17,770 nt of DNA from Kiritimatiellia bacterium (lineage in GTDB: Bacteria > Verrucomicrobiota > Kiritimatiellia > RFP12 > DVOR01). How positions within the stretch are numbered: position 1 is the stretch's first letter; every line of letters starts with the position of its first letter. Below the pieces are notes generated by a model. That model was given only the letters and a program-made list of their open reading frames with translations, was not told the origin of the DNA and searched no databases. Location of the stretch: the NCBI GenBank assembly GCA_017646485.1, contig JAGCML010000141.1, positions 1-17,770 of the forward strand. The letters are read 5' to 3'. Below, one piece after another: positions 7,763-16,439 of this stretch. A program made the translations under genes and the position numbers.

Positions 7763-9586
7763 ATGAATTCAAAAACAGACAACGGACTCTCGTTAGGACA
7801 ACACACGTTTGTGTTGATCTTCTCGATTGCATTCTCTTTCGCACTGCACTTTGGCGTCGTCTATTTCTGTAAGGATATGGGCGTGCGTACCACAGCGCAA
7901 ACAGAGAAGCGTGCGCATATCACGCCTGAAACTCTGCCGCCTGTGCACATTGAGACGTTTTTGCAGAAAACGGAACTCTTGCAGGCCGAAGCAATGCAGA
8001 TGCCTAATATGGAAGCTGAAGCTGAAATGGCAGCCTCTGCATTGCCTGATAAGGTGCGTGATGCTGTCGTACCTTTGCCCGCGCTTCCCTCAATTCCAAT
8101 CCCTCAAATGGAAATGGGAGCCGCTAATTCGCAGTTCGCTCCACCGGATACGCCAGATGTGCCCTTTGCGGAAGCATTTGTGCGTCAGGATATTGCCAAA
8201 ATTCCAGAGACGGATTTGACCAAGTTCACAAATCCAGATCCGAAATGGGTGATTGATGATACGATTACGCGTGTGCCAGATGCGCCAGATTTGTCGTCTT
8301 CGGTCGAGATGAGCGAATTGCTTTCTCAGGGTGCAGGTGCGATGGGTGATTTGCCCGCATTGCCACCGATGGTGCAAGATGATGTGGTGCCGATGGAACA
8401 ATTGGCCGAAATGCTCACCTCCGAGGTGGAACCCGTGGTGCCAGTGGCAGAGGAGGTGACTGCAGTAGCTGAAGCGGTGGCTGCAGAGGTGAATACGATG
8501 ACGGCAGATGCCATCGCTACTACGAGTGCAGGGGAAATCTCCTCTTTCCCGAAGTTTGAGGCGATTGATGACCGTCTTTCACTTGCGTTGACCTCTTACG
8601 AAACACCGACCGATCCGAATAACACCTATTTCCGTTTGGCGATTGTGCGTCGTCCCGAAAGTCCATTGCCCATTATGGGGAAGGATGTGATTTTCATCCA
8701 GGATATCTCGGGCTCTATCGGTACACGTCGTTTGGAACGCAGTAAGGCTGCAATGAAAGCCGCACTCTTCCGTACGCTTCGCGTAGGTGACCGTTTTAAC
8801 ATTTTCGCCTTCCGCGATGTGACCTTGACGCCGTCTGGCTCGTGGATGACCTTTGATCCGAAGACACGTCAAAAGGCGGAGGTCTTTGTGGACTCCTTGC
8901 GTGCGAAGGGTAATACGGACCTCTTCTTGTTGTTGCAAGATTTGCTCACCTTGAAGCGTGATCCGAATCGTCCATTAATTGCAGTCGTGGTGACAGACGG
9001 TGAAGCAACGGTCGGTGTGACCGAAACGACGCGCATCATCGGTGAGTTTACGCGCATGAATGAGGGGGCAATCTCTGTGTATACCTTTGGTATCAAGCAG
9101 GTGCATCCTTACTTCTTGGACATGTTGTGCTATGCTAACCGCGGTGAAAATACTTCGGCTTCGGGTAATGTGAAGGCGATTGAGTCGGAATTGGTGCCGG
9201 TGTTTGAATCGATTCGCAATCCCGTGTTGAAGGATTTGTCCATTGTGTTTACTGCACAAAGTGGGGGTGAAATCCATCCGAGGAAACTGACCAATCTCTA
9301 TGCAGACCGCGCATTAACCGTGTATGGTCGTGTGCCACGCGGTGAAAAGAAGTTGACGTGTCAGCTAAAGGGTGTCTCTTCGGGTGAACCCTATGATGCG
9401 TTCTTCACCTTTACGCTTGAACGTGCGACGAAATCTTCGCTCGATTTGCGTCGTCTTTGGGCAGAGCGTGCGATGTTTGACCTTTTGGCTGAGTATGCAG
9501 AAAACCCCTCAGAGAATCTCTTAATCCGTATGGAGCAATTCTCGAAGACCTATGGCGTTCGCAATCCATACGCTCCTGCACAGTAA
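7763..9586 (+). CDS. Membrane-anchored von Willebrand factor A domain protein
   Basis: The 607-residue product has a short cytoplasmic N-terminus, one membrane segment at residues 15-36, and then about 250 residues of Pro/Glu/Ala/Val-rich linker with low complexity (for example PMEQLAEMLTSEVEPVV). A vWA domain follows at about 305-490. Its metal site is visible: DISGS at 314-318, Thr385 in GNTDLF, and Asp412 in VTDGEAT. The layout suggests a domain held away from the membrane on a long stalk, most likely facing the periplasm, binding a partner through its metal site. A C-terminal beta-rich part and helical tail end in VRNPYAPAQ. It starts 19 nt after secA without a clear Shine-Dalgarno, so it is probably translationally coupled. 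The partner is unknown. Confidence 0.88.
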   Translation: MNSKTDNGLSLGQHTFVLIFSIAFSFALHFGVVYFCKDMGVRTTAQTEKRAHITPETLPPVHIETFLQKTELLQAEAMQMPNMEAEAEMAASALPDKVRDAVVPLPALPSIPIPQMEMGAANSQFAPPDTPDVPFAEAFVRQDIAKIPETDLTKFTNPDPKWVIDDTITRVPDAPDLSSSVEMSELLSQGAGAMGDLPALPPMVQDDVVPMEQLAEMLTSEVEPVVPVAEEVTAVAEAVAAEVNTMTADAIATTSAGEISSFPKFEAIDDRLSLALTSYETPTDPNNTYFRLAIVRRPESPLPIMGKDVIFIQDISGSIGTRRLERSKAAMKAALFRTLRVGDRFNIFAFRDVTLTPSGSWMTFDPKTRQKAEVFVDSLRAKGNTDLFLLLQDLLTLKRDPNRPLIAVVVTDGEATVGVTETTRIIGEFTRMNEGAISVYTFGIKQVHPYFLDMLCYANRGENTSASGNVKAIESELVPVFESIRNPVLKDLSIVFTAQSGGEIHPRKLTNLYADRALTVYGRVPRGEKKLTCQLKGVSSGEPYDAFFTFTLERATKSSLDLRRLWAERAMFDLLAEYAENPSENLLIRMEQFSKTYGVRNPYAPAQ

Positions 9587-9607
9587 TTATTATTAATAGG
9601 TATAGCG

Positions 9608-10846
9608 ATGGCGGGCAGTCAAGATTGTAGTGTGAAGCGCGATACATTCCTCCCTTGGGTGGGATGGATGAGGGTGGTGGCACTCTTCTTGGTGTGTGCT
9701 TGCCATGCATGCGATCCGCTCTCTGCATTTGGACGTCCAGAAGATAAGACATGGATTGAGTTTTATGGTGCGCTGATTCGCGTTTGTGTGCCGCTCTTTG
9801 TGATGATGACGGGGGCATTGCTTTTGCCAACGGCTGATTCATTTGGCGGCATGTTTCATAAACGCATCAAGCGCGTCTTATTGCCGTTCCTGTTTTGGAA
9901 TGCCGTGTATGCGGCGTTGCCCTGGTTGCTGCACCTCTGTGGTGTTTCGCAGACGTCAATCCAGCGTGTCTTTTTCCCCTTTGCTGCACCAGTTCACACG
10001 GATGCGATGAGTATCGTGCGAACCTTCTTCTTGTCCTTGATTCAATTCAATCAGTATGCAGTGCAGTTGTGGTACATCTATCTTTTAGTGGGCCTCTATC
10101 TCTTTATGCCCATCCTGTCTGCATGGTTGCGTGAGGCAACGGTGCGTGCGAGGTGGATCTTTGTGGCAATTTGGGGTGTTACGTTATTGGCATGGTATTG
10201 GCCTTTGGCCCTCTATGGTGCAATGCAGACGGCATGGGGACAAGCCTTTTTCGCAGACTATGTGGTGCGCTTCTTGGGAAGCCCCACCTTTGTTTTAGCC
10301 CATGCGACGAGCTTTGATGCATTCCCTATTTTGGGTGTTTGTGACTGGAATACTTACGGTGGCTTGCACATGTTCTCAGGCTTTATTGGGTATTTGGTCT
10401 TGGGGCATGTTTTAAAGACGGTTAATCTTTCGCTCAAGCGAACGCTCTGCATTGCTTTGCCGCTCTTGGTGGCGGGTTACTTAGTGGTCTATTACGGCAC
10501 GCATTGGATTTGGAATACGCCTGGTTTTACTTGGAAGATGGCCGAGTATTTCTGGTGGTATTGTTCGCTCCCCGTGGCAATGATGTCGGCAGCCGTCTTT
10601 TTATTGTTTAAACAAATTCGTAAGACCCCCGCATGGACATTGGTGCCTTTGCAATCCTTTGGACGTCATGGGTTTGGCATCTTCTGCATGCATTACGTGT
10701 TTGTTACTGGAACCTATTTTCTCTTTCAGGCAAAATTCCCCTCGGCAGTCTTGGTGCCCTTTTCGGCACTTTCGGGCTTGCTGATTTCGTGGGGAATGAT
10801 GATTCTTTTGACGCAAATTCCTCTCCTGCGAAAGTGGGTGGGTTAA
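9608..10846 (+). CDS. Acyltransferase-3 family membrane protein
   Basis: The 412-residue product has about ten membrane segments and the layout of the acyltransferase-3 (OatA/WecH-like) family. The first helix ends with the catalytic-type histidine (His33 in CACHACDP). PLFVMMTGALLLP follows, then the basic loop FHKRIKRVLLPFLFWN, and near the C-terminus GRHGFGIFCMHY. These proteins usually transfer an acetyl or succinyl group from the cytoplasm to a glycan or lipid on the outer side of the membrane. The substrate cannot be read from the sequence. It begins 21 nt after the vWA gene, with TAGG 7 nt before the ATG, and is followed closely by the hydrolase gene, so it is part of the same transcript. 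No fused extracytoplasmic esterase domain is present. Confidence 0.88.
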   Translation: MAGSQDCSVKRDTFLPWVGWMRVVALFLVCACHACDPLSAFGRPEDKTWIEFYGALIRVCVPLFVMMTGALLLPTADSFGGMFHKRIKRVLLPFLFWNAVYAALPWLLHLCGVSQTSIQRVFFPFAAPVHTDAMSIVRTFFLSLIQFNQYAVQLWYIYLLVGLYLFMPILSAWLREATVRARWIFVAIWGVTLLAWYWPLALYGAMQTAWGQAFFADYVVRFLGSPTFVLAHATSFDAFPILGVCDWNTYGGLHMFSGFIGYLVLGHVLKTVNLSLKRTLCIALPLLVAGYLVVYYGTHWIWNTPGFTWKMAEYFWWYCSLPVAMMSAAVFLLFKQIRKTPAWTLVPLQSFGRHGFGIFCMHYVFVTGTYFLFQAKFPSAVLVPFSALSGLLISWGMMILLTQIPLLRKWVG

Positions 10847-10871
10847 TTCTTTATGATGAGGTGAATGAGTG

Positions 10872-11717
10872 ATGAAACCAATCATTGAACCGCACATTCA
10901 TATGATTTCACGCACGACGGATGAATACATGGCAATGCGTGAAAATGGTATTCGCGTTTGCGTAGAACCCTCTTTTTGGCAGGGGGCTAATCGCCGTTAT
11001 GCTGGCTCATTCTTTGACTATTTCCGTCTTTCACTTGAGTTTGAACACACACGAGCCGCTCGCTTTGGGGTGGATCACTGGAGCGCAATTGGGATGAATC
11101 CTAAGGAAGCCGAAGATCGAAAGCTCGCCGATGAAGTGATTGATGGCATGGGTGAATACTTGGATCATCCACGATGCGTTGCATTAGGGGAGATTGGATT
11201 TAATAATATCACCCCGAATGAAGAACATGCTTTAGTGCGTCAATTGCGAATGGCAGAAGAACGCAAGATGCCCATCGTGCTCCATTTGCCTCACTTCAAT
11301 AAATTGAAGGGGATTACGCGCGTTTTAGAAATCATCAAGGCTGAGGGCTTAACGCCTGAACGTATTGATATTGACCATAACGTGGAAGAAACGATTGGTC
11401 TGGCTTTGGAAAGCGGATGTTATGCTGGTATGACCGTGTATCCTTATTCCAAACTTTCTCCAGAGCGCGTGAGTGCAATGATTCGTCAACACGGCCACGA
11501 ACGCGTTATCGTGAATGGTTCTGCTGACTGGGGAATTAGTGACCCGCTCTCGCTCATTAAGGTGGTCAATCGTCTGCGCGCAGATGGTTTCTCGGAGTCT
11601 GTCATTGAGGCCATTACGCACGACACGCCCATGGCTTTTTATTCTGCTTCCCCTCATTGGAAGCCAGATTTTGATATTATTCCTCAAGACCCCACAACCT
11701 TCCAACGACAGCCTTAA
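10872..11717 (+). CDS. eboB: EboB-type TatD-family metal-dependent hydrolase
   Basis: The start chosen is the ATG at 10872 (281 residues), 7 nt after a near-perfect Shine-Dalgarno GAGGTGA (10858-10864); a GTG one codon earlier is less likely. The protein opens MKPIIEPHIHMISRTTDEYM with the metal-binding HxH at 8 and 10. Other likely ligands are Glu107 in GEIGF, His138 in VLHLPH, His169 in DHN and Asp219 in GSADWG, all in TatD order. The SRTTDEYMAM, VEPSFW and GMNPKEAEDR segments match what I remember of EboB proteins from ebo clusters rather than nuclease-type TatD. The substrate of EboB is not known; the cluster has been linked to transfer of metabolite precursors across the membrane in cyanobacteria. 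It lies between the acyltransferase and the kinase in the same operon, and an EboC-type gene follows downstream. Confidence 0.82.
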   Translation: MKPIIEPHIHMISRTTDEYMAMRENGIRVCVEPSFWQGANRRYAGSFFDYFRLSLEFEHTRAARFGVDHWSAIGMNPKEAEDRKLADEVIDGMGEYLDHPRCVALGEIGFNNITPNEEHALVRQLRMAEERKMPIVLHLPHFNKLKGITRVLEIIKAEGLTPERIDIDHNVEETIGLALESGCYAGMTVYPYSKLSPERVSAMIRQHGHERVIVNGSADWGISDPLSLIKVVNRLRADGFSESVIEAITHDTPMAFYSASPHWKPDFDIIPQDPTTFQRQP

Positions 11718-11737
11718 AGTTATTCGGAGGCGTGATC

Positions 11738-14689
11738 ATGTCAGAAGAAGAAGAAACTTCGGTGATTCCGAAAACAGAAGTCAGCGCATCTGCTAATCCA
11801 GATGTGTCAAATAAAACCGTTGTGATTCGTCCTGATTCTCCAGAGAGCCTCAATGAGCTCCCCGCGAATACTGGAAGTCCGTCGGATGATTATGCCATTT
11901 GCGGAAAAATTGGCGATGGCGGGATGGGTGTCGTCTATTTGGCGCGTGATAGACGATTAGGGCGTTATGTCGCAATTAAACGTTTAAATGATAAGTCGCT
12001 TGCAGACCCTGTGCTGCGCGCTCGCTTCTTGCATGAAGCGCGTGCTGTAGCGGCATTGAATCACGCCTACATTGTTCACATTTACGCTTTAGGTGAAGAT
12101 GTCTTAGGCCCTTACATTGTCATGGAATATGTTTCGGGGCCTGCGCGAACGGAAGTGGTTCACCAAGATGACACCAATCCGCGTCCGCCACCGAATATGA
12201 CGCTGGAGTACTTTATCTCCAGAAATGGGCCGATGACTGCCGAAGAGGCTTTGACGATGATTCTGAAAATCGCCCGCACGATGGTGTATGCGCACAGTTG
12301 CGGTGTGATTCATCGAGATTTAAAGCCGGCAAACATTTTATTAGACCCCACACCAGAACCCAAGTTGGTGGACTTTGGGCTGGCTCGTATTACGCCACAG
12401 ACGGGCATTACGCATGTGGAAGATTTGACTGCGCCAGGCGAAAAGTTGATTAGTTTGGGCTATTCGGCGCCTGAGTTGGAACAAGATGCCTCGACGAGTG
12501 ATGTCCGAGCTGACATCTATTCGATGGGCGCCGTCTTCTACTTCTTGCTGACGGGACGCAATCCCCGCTACTATCGCGAACAGGATGTGCCGGTATTCTT
12601 GCGTGAGGTCTTACGCCGCAGCATGGAGACTGAACGCGAGCAGCGCTATCGTTCGGCGCAGGATTTTGTTCGCGCATTGTCTGAAGCTGCGAATCATGGT
12701 CGCACGGTCGCACCGACGATTAAGACCTCGTGGCGTTGTAAATGGTGTGATGCGGTTAATCCCATTAGTACGAAGTTCTGTGCTGAGTGTGGGTGGGATG
12801 GCAGTGAACAGTGCAAGGAATGCGGATCAGAGGTCTTCGTTGGCCAACAGTATTGTTCGGCATGCGGTGCGAATTGCCGCATGTATGAGCACGTTGACTC
12901 TATTCGCAAGATGATTGAAACCGCATGGGAAGAGCGTCATTTCGAACGTATCGCCTCAATCGCTGGACGATTGCATGGCTTTGAGCCTGCGGGGCCAACA
13001 GGTCGTAAGATGTTGATGAAAGCGCGCGAACGGGTGGAAAAAGCAGAACGTCGCGTGGCGCGTCGCAACCGTTTGGCCGCACTGATTCCCAATGAACTGA
13101 AGGCTGAAAACTACGAACGCGCTCAAGCTTTTATCGAGGAGTTTCGTTTGTTGAACGAAGACGCTTCGGTGTATGAAGAAGAGTTGCGCGAAATTCCAGG
13201 TAAGATCTTGCGACGTGATTTGGCGAGAATCCGTCAATGTGTGCGAAGCCACGATTGGCTAACAGCGAAAAAGTTGGCGAGTGCATTGGCATTGAAATAT
13301 GGGAATTTACCTGAATTTCAAGATGTGAGTGAGTTGTTGGTAGCGCATTCGCGTCAAGTGCATCGGAAGTATTGGTGGATTGTAGGTGTTTCAGTTGCCT
13401 TACTCTATCTCTTTTCGCTTCCGCTTGTTGGATGCTTAAAGAAGGAGCCGTTCGGCACCTTTTTACGCGTTTTCTATATGCCAGTACGTGCCGTTGCTGC
13501 GATTCCGGGGATTTCGTCCCTTTACAATAGTTACATTGGCTTATGTGATAAAGGATCGACGATAGAAACCTACTTCCCCTTAGTGGAAAAGGTGGCATTG
13601 GCAGAAGCCCCGCGCGAACATCTTCCGCAGGGCGCAGAAGAAAAGCGCGCGGTCTTTGAGACAACGTTAAACGAATTTATCATGCGTCGAAAGCAACAGG
13701 AATCTCAGTTGCTGTTGCAATATCGTCAAGGCCTTGCAGAATTGCGCCGCACGGTTCAGCATGAGGGCAATTACGAAGGCGTTATCTCTGTGGAAAAGGC
13801 GTTGGAAGAGTATGTTCAAAAGAATGAAATCGGCGAACCACGAGAGACCGATATTGAGGAATTGGGCCTGCTGAAGCGTACGATGATGTTGATTCGCGAG
13901 GAACAGGTCGCCATTTTGGCGCGTCAGATTGTGGGCGCTGCGAAAAAGTATATGGCGGTACTGGACGATTTGCGTAAGAGTTATACGCAAAAAGGCGAAA
14001 TGGAAATCGCCGGAAAAATCAGCGCAGAATTGCAACGCGTCAAGCAGATTCCTGTCGTGGTTGAAAGCGAAGCGACATTGGCGAAGTTGGGAAGTGCGAC
14101 ACCTGCGCTTTCGAGTACAACCATTCCTTCTGTTGCCTCGGTGCCAGAATTAGAGAAGATTGCCAATATTCGTGATACTTTGCGAATTGAATTAGACCGT
14201 TTGGATCGTGAAGCTTCGGAATCGTTGGGGGATTGGCCGCAACAGTATTTAGCTGCCTTGCGTACCTTGATGGAATCCTTCCGTCAGTCAGGCAACTTCA
14301 ATGCATGGGAGGCCGCCTCTGCTGAGTTGGCTCGCTTTGAGGAAACGAATCAACTCCGCTTTGAGGATGTGGTTGAATTCCCAGAAGAGTTGAATCAGAT
14401 GCAAGAGACCTTTTTGCAACAACGTCGTTCCGTCATGGAATCTTGCGAGAATGAAAAGCGTAAAGTGTATCACCACTATCTTTCTCAGCTTGAGACATTG
14501 AAGTCTGATTTAACGAAGCAAGGGCAGATGAATGCGGCGTCCACTGTGAATCAAGTCATTCGCGCACTTCAAACAAAGCCTCGCTATTTAGCATTAGAAC
14601 GTGGGACTGATACCACTGGAGCAAAAAAATCTTCTAATGAAGACCTTTTAGAGTCTCCGACAAGTCAGCCTGCTGAAATTCAGGAGTAG
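11738..14689 (+). CDS. Receptor-like Ser/Thr protein kinase with two zinc ribbons and a membrane segment
   Basis: The ATG at 11738 (983 residues) is chosen because GGAGG at 11726-11730 lies 7 nt before it; a GTG at 11732 would be only 1 nt away. The kinase domain covers about residues 52-310: GKIGDGGMGVVYLA loop (56-69), Lys81, HRDLKPAN (Asp194, Asn199), DFG at 212-214, and GYSAPE. Two zinc ribbons follow, with Cys334/337/348/351 and Cys359/362/373/376. A helical stretch and one membrane segment at about 544-566 come next, then about 400 residues of mostly coiled-coil helix on the other side. The architecture is cytoplasmic kinase plus envelope sensor, with the coiled coil as the probable input domain. 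Catalytic residues are complete, so it should be active. Its substrates are unknown. The stop is followed 1 nt later by pyrK. Confidence 0.92.
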   Translation: MSEEEETSVIPKTEVSASANPDVSNKTVVIRPDSPESLNELPANTGSPSDDYAICGKIGDGGMGVVYLARDRRLGRYVAIKRLNDKSLADPVLRARFLHEARAVAALNHAYIVHIYALGEDVLGPYIVMEYVSGPARTEVVHQDDTNPRPPPNMTLEYFISRNGPMTAEEALTMILKIARTMVYAHSCGVIHRDLKPANILLDPTPEPKLVDFGLARITPQTGITHVEDLTAPGEKLISLGYSAPELEQDASTSDVRADIYSMGAVFYFLLTGRNPRYYREQDVPVFLREVLRRSMETEREQRYRSAQDFVRALSEAANHGRTVAPTIKTSWRCKWCDAVNPISTKFCAECGWDGSEQCKECGSEVFVGQQYCSACGANCRMYEHVDSIRKMIETAWEERHFERIASIAGRLHGFEPAGPTGRKMLMKARERVEKAERRVARRNRLAALIPNELKAENYERAQAFIEEFRLLNEDASVYEEELREIPGKILRRDLARIRQCVRSHDWLTAKKLASALALKYGNLPEFQDVSELLVAHSRQVHRKYWWIVGVSVALLYLFSLPLVGCLKKEPFGTFLRVFYMPVRAVAAIPGISSLYNSYIGLCDKGSTIETYFPLVEKVALAEAPREHLPQGAEEKRAVFETTLNEFIMRRKQQESQLLLQYRQGLAELRRTVQHEGNYEGVISVEKALEEYVQKNEIGEPRETDIEELGLLKRTMMLIREEQVAILARQIVGAAKKYMAVLDDLRKSYTQKGEMEIAGKISAELQRVKQIPVVVESEATLAKLGSATPALSSTTIPSVASVPELEKIANIRDTLRIELDRLDREASESLGDWPQQYLAALRTLMESFRQSGNFNAWEAASAELARFEETNQLRFEDVVEFPEELNQMQETFLQQRRSVMESCENEKRKVYHHYLSQLETLKSDLTKQGQMNAASTVNQVIRALQTKPRYLALERGTDTTGAKKSSNEDLLESPTSQPAEIQE

Positions 14690-14690
14690 T

Positions 14691-15473
14691 ATGATTATGC
14701 AAGATACTGTTGCTACATTGATTGATATTCGTCCTTTAGCTCAAGGCTATAATGTCTTGACCTTTGATGCACCTGCGATTGCAGAGGTGGCACAACCAGG
14801 CCAGTTTGTTCATGTGCAAATCCCTTCTTTGGAAGCTTCCAGACTGCGTCGTCCGTTTAGTATTTATGACGCAGATAAGGCCACGGGCAAACTCTATGTG
14901 CTTTACAAAGTCGTGGGCTATGGCACGCAGCGTCTCGCGACTTTGACTGTAGGTACAAAGTTGAATATTCTCGGCCCGATTGGTAAGCCTTTCCCCTTAA
15001 CGCCTTCGGGTACGCCTTATTTGGTGGGTGGTGGCTATGGGGTCGCCCCCTTGTGGTTCCTTGCGACGCGCTTGCCACGAAAGGGCATTCTCTTTGTGGG
15101 TGGTCGCACCGCTGCCGACATTCTTGAAACGGAACGCTTTAAGGAGCTTGGCTGGGAAGTGCGTATCGCCACGCAGGATGGCTCGCTCGGCGAACAGGGT
15201 CTCGTCACGTTGCCATTGGATGCTGCATTGGTGGCTGATCCTCAGGCCGAACTCTATGCCTGTGGCCCAGATGGTATGTTGCATGCGGTCGGTGATCGTG
15301 CAATTCAGCATGGCATTAAGGGATGGCTCTCCTTAGATAAACACATGGTTTGCGGCGTCGGTGCTTGCCTTGCTTGCGTTCAAAAGATTCGCAAGGATGC
15401 GGTAGGTGACGAGATGCTGGCACGCGTTTGCGTGGATGGCCCCGTCTTTGAATCGCGTGAAATTGTTTGGTAA
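14691..15473 (+). CDS. pyrK: Dihydroorotate dehydrogenase electron-transfer subunit PyrK
   Basis: The 260-residue product matches PyrK from the ferredoxin-reductase-like family. Visible are the FAD motif RRPFSIYDAD (around 53-62), the NAD-binding VGGGYGVAPL, the CGPDGML segment, and the 2Fe-2S cysteines Cys221, Cys226, Cys229 and Cys247 in CGVGACLAC and RVCVDG. PyrK transfers electrons from catalytic PyrD to NAD+ in pyrimidine synthesis. No pyrD lies in the window, so the partner gene must be elsewhere or this subunit serves another dehydrogenase. Two starts are possible, ATG 14691 or ATG 14697; CAGGAG at 14681-14686 is 4 or 10 nt away, and I kept the first. The gene is separated from the kinase by 1 nt, which indicates coupling, and is followed by a terminator. 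Confidence 0.92.
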   Translation: MIMQDTVATLIDIRPLAQGYNVLTFDAPAIAEVAQPGQFVHVQIPSLEASRLRRPFSIYDADKATGKLYVLYKVVGYGTQRLATLTVGTKLNILGPIGKPFPLTPSGTPYLVGGGYGVAPLWFLATRLPRKGILFVGGRTAADILETERFKELGWEVRIATQDGSLGEQGLVTLPLDAALVADPQAELYACGPDGMLHAVGDRAIQHGIKGWLSLDKHMVCGVGACLACVQKIRKDAVGDEMLARVCVDGPVFESREIVW

Positions 15474-15494
15474 CGCACGATTCTCTTTGCTCAA

Positions 15495-15524
15495 ACCCCG
15501 ATGTCTTTTTGCTTCGGGGTCTTT
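15495..15524 (+). terminator. Intrinsic terminator after pyrK
   Basis: ACCCCGA (15495-15501) pairs with TCGGGGT (15514-15520) around a 12-nt loop and is followed by CTTTTATTT. It lies 21 nt after the pyrK stop and closes the secA-to-pyrK run, at least in part. The stem overlaps an ATG at 15501 that would otherwise be taken as the start of the next gene. Confidence 0.7.
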
Positions 15525-15542
15525 TATTTATCTACACCACGC

Positions 15543-16415
15543 ATGAAGCGAGCACAGCGCGTATTAAAAAAGGCGAAGTGGAGTGTCTGGGCAGAATTGC
15601 TCAGATTGCCAAACCTTTTTACTGTCCCTGGCGATATCTTGTTGGGCTGGTGTTTGGGCGGTATGCGTGGGGGTGTGCCGTTCTTACCGATTGTTGCCTC
15701 GCTTTGTTTGTACGCCGCAGGTTTACTTTGGAATGACTGTTTTGATGCATCAATTGATGCAAAGGAACGCCCCCAGCGTCCAATTCCTTCGGGTCGAGTC
15801 AGCCGATACGCCGTCTTTTTCGTTGCCTGCTTGTTGGCTGTGTTCGGTATTTTTGCGTCTTGGACAGGCTATCCGATTGCGATTGTTTTAACGGGGACGA
15901 TTCTTTTCTACAATTTGCTTGCGAAACACTTGCCGTGGATTGGCGTCATCACGATGGGTGTTTGCCGAGGCTTAAATATCTACCTTGGCTTAGCAGCTTC
16001 ATGGCCGCTTCATCAGGCCCCGCTCCCTACGCACTTTATTTGGGCTTTTTTATTTTTTACTGCTTATATCGTTTTGGTTTCAGTCATTGCGAAAAACGAA
16101 GCGAAACCTGGCGTAAAGGTCGGTAGCATTCGTATGCTTGCGCCTTTGATGACATTGTCATTGTTGCCCGTATTTGCGTGGTATGACCGTGGGATTTGGT
16201 GGCTTCCTCTTCTTGTGGCGGGAGCGATGGTGTTGTTTTTATTGCGACGCCATAAGGTGCCGGCCTTGGTTGCAGGGTTGATCCGTTTCTTAATCCCTTT
16301 GCAATGTGTCTGGTGCCTATCGATGTATGATACCTATCTAATCCAATTTTTGTCAGTTTTTCTAATGCTTGAACTGGGGGCACTGATTGCTGCTCGCCGT
16401 TTTTCAGGTTCGTAA
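15543..16415 (+). CDS. eboC: EboC-type UbiA-family prenyltransferase
   Basis: Start at ATG 15543 (290 residues, MKRAQRVLKKAKWSVWAELLRLPNLF). The ATG at 15501 lies in a terminator stem, and the extra residues are not UbiA-like. Eight or nine membrane segments are visible. The first prenyl-diphosphate motif is complete: NDCFDASID at 64-72, followed by AKERPQRPIPSGRVSR. The second aspartate-rich motif of classical UbiA is absent; the equivalent place reads AKNEAKPG (Lys184-Asn185-Glu186), which resembles EboC proteins, as does ITMGVCRGLNIYLGL. EboC is predicted to transfer a prenyl group to an unknown acceptor. No good Shine-Dalgarno precedes the start, and no promoter is evident after the terminator, so transcription may rely on read-through. 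The metallo-hydrolase gene follows after 24 nt. Confidence 0.82.
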   Translation: MKRAQRVLKKAKWSVWAELLRLPNLFTVPGDILLGWCLGGMRGGVPFLPIVASLCLYAAGLLWNDCFDASIDAKERPQRPIPSGRVSRYAVFFVACLLAVFGIFASWTGYPIAIVLTGTILFYNLLAKHLPWIGVITMGVCRGLNIYLGLAASWPLHQAPLPTHFIWAFLFFTAYIVLVSVIAKNEAKPGVKVGSIRMLAPLMTLSLLPVFAWYDRGIWWLPLLVAGAMVLFLLRRHKVPALVAGLIRFLIPLQCVWCLSMYDTYLIQFLSVFLMLELGALIAARRFSGS

Positions 16416-16439
16416 ACATTGATTTGAAAGGAATGCGTA

